Assembly (NCBI GenBank): GCA_904501955.1
Contig: CAJGCY010000012.1
Coordinates: 1 to 30,156 of the forward strand
DNA: 30,156 nt
Direction of reading: 5' to 3'
DNA from: an uncultured Akkermansia sp.
GTDB taxonomy: Bacteria; Verrucomicrobiota; Verrucomicrobiia; Verrucomicrobiales; Akkermansiaceae
The notes beneath the pieces are model-generated. The model saw only the letters and a program-made list of their open reading frames with translations. It ran no database searches and was not told where the DNA came from. The position numbers were made by a program, and so were the translations under genes. Of the stretch, positions 7,086-15,400 are shown in pieces. The stretch's first letter is position 1. Each line of letters opens with the position of its first letter.

Positions 7086-8987
7086 TTATTTTGTTTGATT
7101 GTTGCTCGTTGCCTTGTTCGGGAGGAAGAGGTCGATGCTGAGCTTAAAGCAGCCACCCTCCGTGGTAAGATGGAAATCACAACCGTTGACGAATTGAAGA
7201 ACGGGCTCGCCCGCTTCCCCACCGGGGGCTTGCTGAAGCGTGGGTTCCAGGAGGATTCTGCCGGAAATCCCGCGAATGGTCAGCGGCGTGCGTTGTTTTG
7301 CCAGTGCTTCACCGTATGGTGCGCAAGAGCTGATAATCAGTTCATCTTCCGTGAGCGCGGTGATGCCTGTTTCACCATCCGTCGTGAAGTACGTGATGTT
7401 GCCTTCCGTTCGCTCCGTCACCTTGTTGAAGTCTACCTCTAAAGAGGCGCCGAATTCATCATTATTCACGATCTCCTCCATTGTGGTGAGTACATTCTTC
7501 CCCGCAGGGAGAAATTCCGCGCGATTGTTGAGCTTGATGTTGAAGGTGGTGCGGGTAGAGGACGTTCCGGTGGGTCCCTCCGCCGTTTCCGTTATCGGCG
7601 TGTCACTTACCTCTTCTGCGCAAAAGTGCCACGTGCCGCTCAAGGTGTCCGTGAATTGGAAAAATGCCGTAAGCAAGCGCTTATACTCTGCGCCGAACAC
7701 GGCATCCGGCGTTTTCCCGTTCTCATCCGGGACCGATATAGTATACAGGATGCTGTTTACTATTTCTCCGCCTGCTTCGAGGACGGTGCGCATGTCCGGC
7801 GCGTCGGGCATGCGCAGCGGGGAGCTGCTGATGGAGAATATGGGGGTGCCGATTGTCCGTGCGTGGTGCAGGGTGCCTTCCTCAAACTCGGCGCCGCAGG
7901 CATCCCACTCCGCCTCTATCTGAATGCAGTCAGGAGTGCCTGTCTTGTGCCACACGGCCAGGTTCAGGGGCTTTTGCATGGCGGGGGTGAGCTTGCTCAA
8001 CTCCGTGGACAAGGTCTCCAGAGCGCTTACGCCTTTCTTGATTTGCTCCGCTGCGTGAAAGTCTGATGCTGCTACGGCTGTAAACGTGAGGTGCAAGGGG
8101 GCGGCCAATGCTCGGCATGTGCGTTTGAGGAGGTGCTGCATGCAGTTCATTATGGGGGCATCCACCCTCCCGAGCAAAAGCGGTGTGCATTCCGGATAAA
8201 CCATCGGCGTGGCAAAATCCGCCGGCACGTGTTTCAAGGCGGATTCTTCGGGGCTATCCGCTGCGGTTATCTCATCCGGGTTGCTGCCGCAAGCCAGTAG
8301 GATGCTGTCCCCCTTCACCTTGTAGAGCCAGTATAGGGTGGCATGCGGCTGCCCCTGCGCAGCATTATCGCGTTTGCAAATACCTTTCCAGCCGTTTTTC
8401 TCGTAGGCCTCCTCCGTTCCGTTATCCGATGGCTCAGCCATCAGCTTCCTCAGTTCCGCGAGTACATCTTCTCTGCCCGGCAGGGTCTTTATCGCAACAT
8501 AAAATTTGAGCTGCGACAAAACATTGTCAATAATCTTTTGATAGTCTTCTGTCTTGCCTTCAATATCCAACTTCTCCAATTGCTCAAGCTGCAAGGCGCA
8601 TACTTGCTCAGACGCCAATAGTTGCCAACCCATGAACGCAAGACTTGCGGAGAGCCCATCCGCCAAATGTCCGCTGAAATCAATAAGATTGTTCAACGCC
8701 TCTACATTGCCATTCGGCACCCCGATGGCGAGGCTTTTTATGCCGTCCCAAGGGGCCATGTCTGCTGCTTCTGCACCGGCGTTGTGCAGTTTCATCCAAG
8801 CTTGTACGTCGAGCACCAGTATGTTATCAGCTTCTGCAGGTATCAGGGCTGCGGCTTCCATGGCGGCTGTCTGAGTGGCAGGGGAAAGCGCTGCCGTTGC
8901 TTCTTGCGCCATGCAGGGCTGCACCAAGGGGTTACCCCAGCAGATGGCACCTAAAAGAGTTGTTGTGAGATAATGTGTTGCTTTCAT
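7086..8987 (-). CDS. Large secreted protein of unknown family (paralog B)
   Basis: A 633-residue protein with a clear signal peptide (MKATHYLTTTLLGAICWGNPLVQPCMAQ, cleavage near AQ-EA) and no other membrane segment. The body alternates Leu/Ala-rich helices and beta-type segments. The N-terminal EADNILVLDVQAWMKL stretch and the central WDACGAEFEEG signature are shared with its downstream neighbour, as is the overall order of segments, so the two arose by tandem duplication. No catalytic motif, lipobox or sorting signal is visible. Long surface or periplasmic proteins of this type are common in Verrucomicrobiota but uncharacterised as far as I know. The start at 8987 is supported by the signal peptide immediately following it. 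No strong promoter is obvious upstream. Confidence 0.75.
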   Translation of the reverse strand: MKATHYLTTTLLGAICWGNPLVQPCMAQEATAALSPATQTAAMEAAALIPAEADNILVLDVQAWMKLHNAGAEAADMAPWDGIKSLAIGVPNGNVEALNNLIDFSGHLADGLSASLAFMGWQLLASEQVCALQLEQLEKLDIEGKTEDYQKIIDNVLSQLKFYVAIKTLPGREDVLAELRKLMAEPSDNGTEEAYEKNGWKGICKRDNAAQGQPHATLYWLYKVKGDSILLACGSNPDEITAADSPEESALKHVPADFATPMVYPECTPLLLGRVDAPIMNCMQHLLKRTCRALAAPLHLTFTAVAASDFHAAEQIKKGVSALETLSTELSKLTPAMQKPLNLAVWHKTGTPDCIQIEAEWDACGAEFEEGTLHHARTIGTPIFSISSSPLRMPDAPDMRTVLEAGGEIVNSILYTISVPDENGKTPDAVFGAEYKRLLTAFFQFTDTLSGTWHFCAEEVSDTPITETAEGPTGTSSTRTTFNIKLNNRAEFLPAGKNVLTTMEEIVNNDEFGASLEVDFNKVTERTEGNITYFTTDGETGITALTEDELIISSCAPYGEALAKQRTPLTIRGISGRILLEPTLQQAPGGEAGEPVLQFVNGCDFHLTTEGGCFKLSIDLFLPNKATSNNQTK

Positions 8988-9040
8988 AGCGTTCGTATGA
9001 GTGTTATGTTATCTCAGTCTACCGCATCTGCTCCGTCATG

Positions 9041-9075
9041 TAAAGAAAAATCCCGCCGCAGGGAGGTGCGGCGGG
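9041..9075 (-). terminator. Rho-independent terminator of pdxJ
   Basis: Perfect 9-bp GC-rich stem CCCGCCGCA (9052-9060) / TGCGGCGGG (9067-9075) with loop GGGAGG. On the minus strand it is followed by ATTTTTCTTT. It lies 30 bases after the pdxJ stop codon. Confidence 0.88.
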
Positions 9076-9104
9076 CGGAAAATATAGCGTTACTGTGCAG
9101 TGGT

Positions 9105-9845
9105 TTACCACTTGTATGAGGCAATGGCCTCCTTCATCTCTCGCACGGCGGGCGTAAGGCCGGTAAAGATGGCGCGGGCGATGAGGGTGTGGCCGATGTT
9201 GAGCTCCGTGAGGTGCGGCACGGCGTTGAGCTCCGGCAGGTTGCTGATTTGGATGCCATGGCCGGCGTGCACCTCCAGCCCGAGGCTGTGGGCAAGCTCT
9301 GCAGCTGCTGCCAAGCGGGCCGTCTCTTCCGCGCGCTCTGCTCCCAGAGAGTTGGCAAACTTGCCGGTGTGCAGCTCCACCATCAGCGCGCCGATGGCGG
9401 CGGAGGCTTCCACTTGCGCCGGCTCGGGGTCAATGAACATGCTCACCTTGCTGCCGTTGGCCTGCAGGGCGGTGACGATGGGGCGCAATTCCTCCATCTT
9501 GCCCGCTACATCCAAGCCGCCTTCCGTGGTAATCTCCTCGCGGCGCTCCGGTACCAAGCACACGAAGTCAGGCTTCAGGCTCAGCGCAAACTCCAGCATG
9601 GAGGCCGTCGCTCCCATCTCCAAGTTCAGCGGCAAGGGTATCTCTGCGCGTACCGCGCGCGCATCCGCATCTTGCATGTGGCGGCGGTCTTCGCGCACGT
9701 GCAGGGTGATGGAATCCGCCCCGCCTGCCATTGCTGCGCGCGCTGCATCCAGCACGGAAGGCTCCGTGTTGTGTGCCTCTAGCATGGTGGCATAGCGTGC
9801 TTGGCGCAGGGTTGCTACGTGATCTATATTTACTCCGAGGTGCAT
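9105..9845 (-). CDS. pdxJ: Pyridoxine 5'-phosphate synthase
   Basis: PdxJ condenses 1-deoxy-D-xylulose 5-phosphate with 3-amino-2-oxopropyl phosphate to make pyridoxine 5'-phosphate, the last ring-forming step of the DXP-dependent vitamin B6 route, in the cytoplasm. The 246-residue length is usual for this TIM barrel. Recognisable blocks in order are LGVNIDHVATLRQAR, GADSITLHVREDRRH (catalytic Glu/His region), LNLEMGATASML, CLVPERREEITTEGGLDV, FIDPEP, ELHTG, VHAGHGI and ELNIGHTLIARAIFTGL. All are well conserved. The ATG at 9845 begins MHLGVNIDHV, matching the usual start of the family. It lies 66 bases downstream of purH on the same strand, separated by a hairpin, so it may be partly co-transcribed with it. 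Confidence 0.97.
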   Translation of the reverse strand: MHLGVNIDHVATLRQARYATMLEAHNTEPSVLDAARAAMAGGADSITLHVREDRRHMQDADARAVRAEIPLPLNLEMGATASMLEFALSLKPDFVCLVPERREEITTEGGLDVAGKMEELRPIVTALQANGSKVSMFIDPEPAQVEASAAIGALMVELHTGKFANSLGAERAEETARLAAAAELAHSLGLEVHAGHGIQISNLPELNAVPHLTELNIGHTLIARAIFTGLTPAVREMKEAIASYKW

Positions 9846-9865
9846 GGTAGGATATTAAGTGAAGA

Positions 9866-9893
9866 ATCCCCGCGGGATTGCTCCCGCAGGGAT
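9866..9893 (-). terminator. Hairpin between purH and pdxJ, without a clear U-tract
   Basis: ATCCC-C-GCGGGA (9866-9877) pairs with TCCCGC-A-GGGAT (9882-9893) around a short loop. On the minus strand the following bases are CTTCACTTAAT, so there is no run of T. It may be a weak terminator, an mRNA 3' stabiliser for purH, or part of the pdxJ leader. Confidence 0.45.
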
Positions 9894-9911
9894 GTGGTGA
9901 ATGGTATCGGT

Positions 9912-11468
9912 TTAGTGCAGGAAGTGGCGAGCGCCCGTGAACACCATGGCGATGCCGGCAGCATCCGCTGCGTCAATCACCTCCTGGTCACGGATGGAGC
10001 CACCGGGCTGGATGCAGGCCGTTACACCGGCATCGATAGCGGTCTGCAGACCGTCCGCGAAGGGGAACAGACCATCGGAAGCGATGACGCTGCCCTTGAG
10101 GTCCAAACCGGCCTGGCCTGCCTTCCACACGGCAATCTTGGCGGAGTCTACGCGGCTCATCTGGCCGGCGCCGATGCCGAGGGTGCCGTTCTTGTCCGTG
10201 AAGACGATGGCGTTGGAGTGCACCTGCTTGCACACGCGCCAAGCGAAGCGCATGGCGTCAAGCTCTTCCGCCGTGGGCACGCGCTTGGTCACTACCTTGG
10301 CCTCCAAGTTGTCCAAGCCCATGACCTCGTCGTCGCGCTTCACCGTCATGAGACCACCGGGAGCGGTGCGAACCATCGGCAGCTTGCAGAACTCGCGCCA
10401 GGCATCCATATCGATGCGCATGATGCGGCAGTTCTTCTTCTTCTGCAGGATGGCGCGTGCCTCCGGCTCGTAGTCCGGGGCGATGATGACGTCCGTGAAG
10501 ATGGCACCCACGATGCGGGCAAGCGCCTCCGTCATCGGGCGGTTCATCACGATAACGCCGCCGAAGGGAGCCTGCGTATCCGTCTGGTAGGCGCGCTTCC
10601 AAGCCTCTACCAAGTCCTCATCATCCTGACCGACACCGCAGGGGTTGGTGTGCTTGAGGATACCGACCGTCGGGCGGCGGAAGTTCATGATGAGAGAAGC
10701 AGCAGCGTCCAAGTCGAGCACGTTGGTGTAGGAGAGCTCCTTGCCCTGCAGCTGGGTGAAGATGGAATCAAAGTTTCCGTACAGCACGCTGGGCTGGTGG
10801 GGGTTATCACCGTAGCGCAGCGTCTGGTTGAAGGGCAGGGAGAGGCTGAAGTTGTTCTTCGTGCTTTCCTCTGCACGGTGGCCGAGGTAGTTGGAGATGG
10901 CGTTGTCATACGCGGAGGTGCGCATGAATACCTTGACGGCCAACTTCTCACGGGTCTTGAGCGTGGTGTTGCCGTTGTGGTTCTCCATCTCCTCAAGGAT
11001 GGTGTCATAGTCCGCGGGGTCGGATACCACCGTGACGGAAGCGTAGTTCTTAGCAGCGGAGCGCAGCATGGAGGGGCCGCCGATGTCAATCTTCTCAATA
11101 GCCTCGGCCAGAGTCACGCCCTCCTTAGCGATGGTCTCCTCAAAGGGGTACAGGTTCACGCACACCAAGTCAATGGTGGGGATGTTGTTGTCGGCTGCCT
11201 GCTGCTGGTGCTCAGCAAGGTCGCGGCGCTGCAGCAAACCACCGTGCACCTTCGGGTGCAGGGTCTTTACGCGGCCGTCGAACAGCTCCGGTGCACCGGT
11301 GTAGTCGGAAATCTCCGTCACGGGCAAACCGAGCTCCTGCAGGTACTTGCAGGTGCCACCCGTGGAGATGAGCTGTACGTTCTGGGCTACCAGCCCTTTG
11401 GCAAACTTGTCAAGCCCCGTCTTGTCCGATACGGAGAGCAGAGCGCGCTGTATTTTCATCGTTTCCAT
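9912..11468 (-). CDS. purH: Bifunctional AICAR formyltransferase / IMP cyclohydrolase
   Basis: PurH performs the last two steps of IMP synthesis: formylation of AICAR by 10-formyl-THF, then cyclisation to IMP. The N-terminal MGS-like cyclohydrolase domain shows ALLSVSDKTG, STGGT, TGAPELFDGRVKTLHPKVHGG and IDIGGPSMLRSAAKN. The C-terminal transformylase domain shows RYGDNPHQ, LKHTNPCGVG, PFGGVIV, SNAIVFT, GIGAGQMSRVDS, ASDGLFPFADG and IQPGGSIRDQEVI, ending GARHFLH. The frame stays open up to an ATG at 11519, but that ATG lies inside the predicted -10 box. Homologs begin near KIQRALLSVSDKTG, so I take the ATG at 11468 (METMKIQ, 518 residues); 11459 is also possible. Confidence 0.96.
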   Translation of the reverse strand: METMKIQRALLSVSDKTGLDKFAKGLVAQNVQLISTGGTCKYLQELGLPVTEISDYTGAPELFDGRVKTLHPKVHGGLLQRRDLAEHQQQAADNNIPTIDLVCVNLYPFEETIAKEGVTLAEAIEKIDIGGPSMLRSAAKNYASVTVVSDPADYDTILEEMENHNGNTTLKTREKLAVKVFMRTSAYDNAISNYLGHRAEESTKNNFSLSLPFNQTLRYGDNPHQPSVLYGNFDSIFTQLQGKELSYTNVLDLDAAASLIMNFRRPTVGILKHTNPCGVGQDDEDLVEAWKRAYQTDTQAPFGGVIVMNRPMTEALARIVGAIFTDVIIAPDYEPEARAILQKKKNCRIMRIDMDAWREFCKLPMVRTAPGGLMTVKRDDEVMGLDNLEAKVVTKRVPTAEELDAMRFAWRVCKQVHSNAIVFTDKNGTLGIGAGQMSRVDSAKIAVWKAGQAGLDLKGSVIASDGLFPFADGLQTAIDAGVTACIQPGGSIRDQEVIDAADAAGIAMVFTGARHFLH

Positions 11469-11514
11469 GTTACGTCTTGAATTGATGTTCGTCACCGCCA
11501 CCGGCGGTGGCGTC

Positions 11515-11543
11515 ACCATACACCATTTTCATTTTTTATGCAA
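11515..11543 (-). promoter_or_regulatory. Putative purH promoter with an overlapping inverted repeat
   Basis: On the minus strand TTGCAT (11543-11538) and TATGGT (11520-11515) are 17 bases apart. The expected start near 11508 lies within a perfect inverted repeat, CGCCACC-GGC-GGTGGCG (11496-11512), which could be an operator or a 5' mRNA hairpin. Confidence 0.45.
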
Positions 11544-11584
11544 GCCTTATTTTAATGGCGCTGCATTGTATGCGTAACAAGAGC

Positions 11585-12277
11585 TCAGCGGAAGAGGCTC
11601 GGCACGGGGGTACCCTCACTCTTCCAGCTGTACAGGGACATGCCGGCGTAGAATGCCGCTATGATGATGACAACAACGTAGAGGGTGCTTACACCGTTGT
11701 TTTTGAAGGATTGCGCCAGCAAGGTGGCCTTGTTCTGCAGCTCCTGCGCGCTGAGTGCGCGGCGTTTTTGTTTGCCGGTAATCAATTTGCGGGGACCGGG
11801 GGTGGGCACCTCACGAGTGAGCGGTATGGGGGCAGGGGCTGCGGGGGCTTTCGGTTCCTCTTCCAGCGGGGCTGTGGCGGCCTGCGTTTTGGTGGGTTTC
11901 GGCTCTTCTTTCTTCTCCGGTTCTTCCTCTTCTTGTTCCGCGTTCGGGGCTGCATCCGGGTCAATGGGCTTGTAGGGCGTGAGCTCGGCAATCAGCATGG
12001 AGGCCTTGCCCATGGTGTACACCACGCCCTCGCGCATCAGCGTGGGCTCCGTCACTTCATCTACATTGGCAAAGGTGCCGTTGCGGGAGTCCAAATCCTC
12101 AATCAGGAATCCCTCTTCCGTGCACAAGATGCTGCAGTGGCGGTGAGATACGCCCTCCGCCCCGCTTAAGCTGATATCACAGGACTCATCGCTACCCACT
12201 ATAACCTCTCTGCCGAGGATGGCGGGGAGCTCGAATCCGTGCTTTTCTTCGTCTGTTGTGATGATGAGAGATGCCAT
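11585..12277 (-). CDS. FHA-domain protein with a C-terminal membrane anchor
   Basis: The 230-residue product begins MASLIITTDEEKHGFELP and has a forkhead-associated domain over about residues 5-100. GREVIVGSDESCDISL, VSHRHC and DLDSRNGTF supply the Gly-Arg, Ser, Ser-x-x-His-like and Asn-Gly positions used to bind phosphothreonine peptides. A Glu/Pro/Ala/Lys-rich linker (about 105-175) leads to one membrane helix (about 200-222, STLYVVVIIIAAFYAGMSLY) and a short tail. The FHA domain is therefore probably cytoplasmic on an inner-membrane anchor. An in-frame ATG exists at 12304, but it lies within the predicted promoter, and the fold begins at MASLIIT. It is divergent from the alpha-2-macroglobulin gene. 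The kinase that would create its ligand is not in the window. Confidence 0.85.
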   Translation of the reverse strand: MASLIITTDEEKHGFELPAILGREVIVGSDESCDISLSGAEGVSHRHCSILCTEEGFLIEDLDSRNGTFANVDEVTEPTLMREGVVYTMGKASMLIAELTPYKPIDPDAAPNAEQEEEEPEKKEEPKPTKTQAATAPLEEEPKAPAAPAPIPLTREVPTPGPRKLITGKQKRRALSAQELQNKATLLAQSFKNNGVSTLYVVVIIIAAFYAGMSLYSWKSEGTPVPSLFR

Positions 12278-12290
12278 GATGCCTGTTGCT

Positions 12291-12320
12291 ACAGTATGCC
12301 ACAAGTAATCCGAATTGCAA
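12291..12320 (-). promoter_or_regulatory. Putative promoter of the FHA gene
   Basis: On the minus strand TTGCAA (12320-12315) and TACTGT (12296-12291) are 18 bases apart. The -10 box ends 13 bases before the ATG at 12277, leaving only a few untranslated bases. Confidence 0.35.
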
Positions 12321-12371
12321 CAATAAAAGTCGCAGGAGTCCCCGAAATAGTGAATGCTGCCGAAAAAAAAG

Positions 12372-12400
12372 TTGACATAAAGGTTTACGTTTGCTTGAAT
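12372..12400 (+). promoter_or_regulatory. Putative promoter of the alpha-2-macroglobulin gene
   Basis: TTGACA (12372-12377, a perfect -35) and TTGAAT (12395-12400) are 17 bases apart. Transcription would start near 12407, only about five bases before the ATG at 12412. Confidence 0.5.
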
Positions 12401-12411
12401 AAGGGTAACAG

Positions 12412-15400
12412 ATGTTCAGAATTTCTATGAATGGTAAGTTTTTCAGTTTTTCAATCAGTGCATTACTTTGGGTGGTGAGCTCCCTGTCCCTGTGGGCTAA
12501 TCCGCAAGTGACGGAGTGCTCGCGCTCGCAAACGGTGGATATTAAATTGCCGGAACCCATGGTGAGCACCACTGTGGTGCAGGCGGAAGAGGATGCAACT
12601 CCTGAGCAGCGTGGGCTGCATTTGTTCACCATCAGCGGGGATGCTGCTCATTGTCCCACGGCTGAATGGACGGACCAAGATGAATTGAAACTGTTTTTCC
12701 CGGCCGGTACGGATTGCAACACGGAATACAAGCTGACTTTTCATGAAGACGCCGGCTATTTGAGTGGCGAGAAGCCCAAAAAACGCACGGTGAGCTTCCG
12801 GTGCCCGCCGAACATGCTGATGGGGAAGTCCGTAGTGACCTCGGATGGCTGGGCGGTGATGGTGATTCCTCAGGATTTTGATACTGTGCAAGCTCGCAAC
12901 TTTTCGCCGAACACGCCCGTGCGTTATGAGTTCTGCCGTGTCAAAAAACGTTTTTGGAGTGGTGAGCGTTATTACAGCCGTAGGGTGGCAGCCGTGGTAT
13001 CACCTGCGCGTGTGCGGGATGGTGTGGGTTCGCAGCAATTGAACCGCTTGCATGCATTGGGAAAAAGCGTTTGGGGCAACTTGAAGGAAGATTCCATTCT
13101 GCCCGGAGCGGTGTTGGTGCGCCCGGCGGAAGAGCTTGATACGGATGAGGAGTGGGAGCTGGTGTATGCCGGTGCTGAGAAGTCCGGCTTCGGCAGCGGT
13201 GCGATGGGGACGATGACGCCTGTTAATGAGCTGCTGACCGGGGTAAATGTAAAGCGCCCGGCAAAAGATAACGGGGAGATGGAGCTCGTCATCTATTTCA
13301 ATTCCCCCGTGCCGGAGGCTGAGCTGCTGCCTTTGTTCGCTCGCCTCGGGTTCAGTGTGGATGGTGATGGCGAGCTTACCACCGCGCCGGATGGCCGTAA
13401 CCGCAAGTTGACTGTCAGTAAGGACGTGTGGCTGAATTTCCGCTACGTCGGGGCGCTCGAATGCTCTCTTGCAAAGGCGACTCCGGCAGAGGGGGAAGAA
13501 GCATGCTTGGCGTATTGCCCGGCCGGTATGGCTGCCGGTATGCGCGTTTGCGTCAGTGGTGTGTTGCCGGCGGTGGTGGATGTGGAGATTCCCGCCGGGT
13601 TGCGCGCTGCGAATGGCGCCACGGTACGGGAGGCGCACGTGCACCGCGTTTCAATGCTGCCTGCCTACCCGGAGTTGGGTGTGTCTGAAAATGGTGTGCA
13701 CATCATGCCGTGGAGCGGGGCGCACACGCTGGTTTTGCCCGTGAATAACATGGAGGAAGTGTCCGCGACACTTCGCCGGGTGGAGCCCGGTATGGCGCCG
13801 GAACTTGTTTTCGGGCAAAAGTATGATACCCGCTCTCTGTCTTACCTTAGTTATCAGTATAACATGGGCTTGCTGCGCAAGCGCCGTGATTTGTCTTCAG
13901 CGGGGGATATAGATGAGTTATGGAAACGGCTGCAACAAGAAAAAAAGACCCATGAGGAGGCCTGTGCCTTGCGCCAGCGCTGGATGAAAACGGCTACACT
14001 TCTCCACTCGCAGCGTTTTGTCGTCAGCTCAAGCGGGATGTGCCACCCATCCACCTTGCCGGTGGATTTGGATGCTTTATCCGGCGGCGATCTCAAGCCG
14101 GGCTTGTATGTGCTCACCTTGGGCATGCGCGCGAATCACCATGTGCGCTATGCGCTTTCTCTGCACAAGCAAAATGCGGGCTTCTTGAATGATGAAATCG
14201 ATATTCCCGTGTTGGTGACGGACTTGAACCTGATTGTTGCGGATGACGGTGCTATGGTGACTTCTCTTGCCGATGGCTCATTGGTCGGGAATGCTTCCAT
14301 TGCAACATATAGCAGCGAGGATTCTCCGTCGGCGCAACAGGTGCTTACTGAGAGCGGCGTCTCATTCTCGCCCTTGGCGAGCGGAAAAAGCCATGTCATT
14401 GCCCGCCGAGGGGAGCACATGGCTTTCGGGACTTGCTCTAACTACGACGGGAATCTCTCCGCCGATGAAGAGGGCGATGTTTGCTATGTGTTTGTGGACC
14501 GCCCTCTGTATCGCCCCGGTGATACGGTGCATGTGCGTGGCGTGGTGCGCCGTATGCATGCCGGGCGTGCCGGTATGAGCTCTTGCTCCAAGGTGACCTT
14601 GCAGGTGCAGAAACCCGATTACGAGCAGATGCTGTCCCGTGAGCTGAGCTTGGATGCTTTCGGCGCCTTTGAGGCGGAGGTAACCCTGCCGGTGGGGGAT
14701 GAGGATGTAACGGGGGAGTACGATTTCGAATTGAAAGGTGATGATTTCGAAGTCTCCAAATCCGTGCGTTGTGAGGTGTTCCGCCGCGATGCTTTTGCGG
14801 CCTCGCTGAAGGTGCATGTGGATAAGGTGGCGCCGAAGGTGGTGTCCGTACAGGTGCAGGCGGATGATTACAGCGGCATTCCGCTCAGCAATGCGCGCGT
14901 GAAACTGAAGGTGAAGTACGGTGAGCGGCAGGAGCAGTTCCATACGCTGGTGACGGATGCCTCAGGCGCGGCGAGTATGGAGCTCCCCATCTCGGCGCAA
15001 GAGTTGAGCGAAGGTAAGGTGACGGTGAGCGCCTCCGTCAATAATGACCGCGAGGAGTTTGTGGAGTTGCCGGACCAAAGTCATGAGTTCTCCGCTGCCG
15101 ATTTCCGTATTGTCTGTGCCGGTGGTCGCATCCGCGTGCTGGATGCCGTGAGCGGAAAGCCCTTGTCGCGCGAGTGTAAACTCCGCATTCGCCTGGAGGA
15201 AGCCGGCTATACCAAGCTCGGCAAGCGGACCTCGTTCGGTATGGTTACGCCCTGTGTGCGTGTCGTAAATGAATCCGAAACCGTGGTGCCTGCCGATTGT
15301 GCTCGGGGCGTGGTGCTGCCTCCTGCTGTGTTGAAATCGCTGCGCGGTCTCTATTTGTCGGATGATTTGGCTCTCTCCATCAGTGGCACGGATGCCGCCG

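Noticed and set aside
6369..7442. Plus-strand frame of 357 codons spanning the ends of the two secreted paralogs
   Set aside because: No family resemblance, and both minus-strand genes have signal peptides and mutual homology.
9801..11480. Open frame of 559 codons antisense to purH and pdxJ
   Set aside because: Both genes on the other strand are conserved throughout; the His/Val/Gly-rich translation is typical of an antisense shadow.
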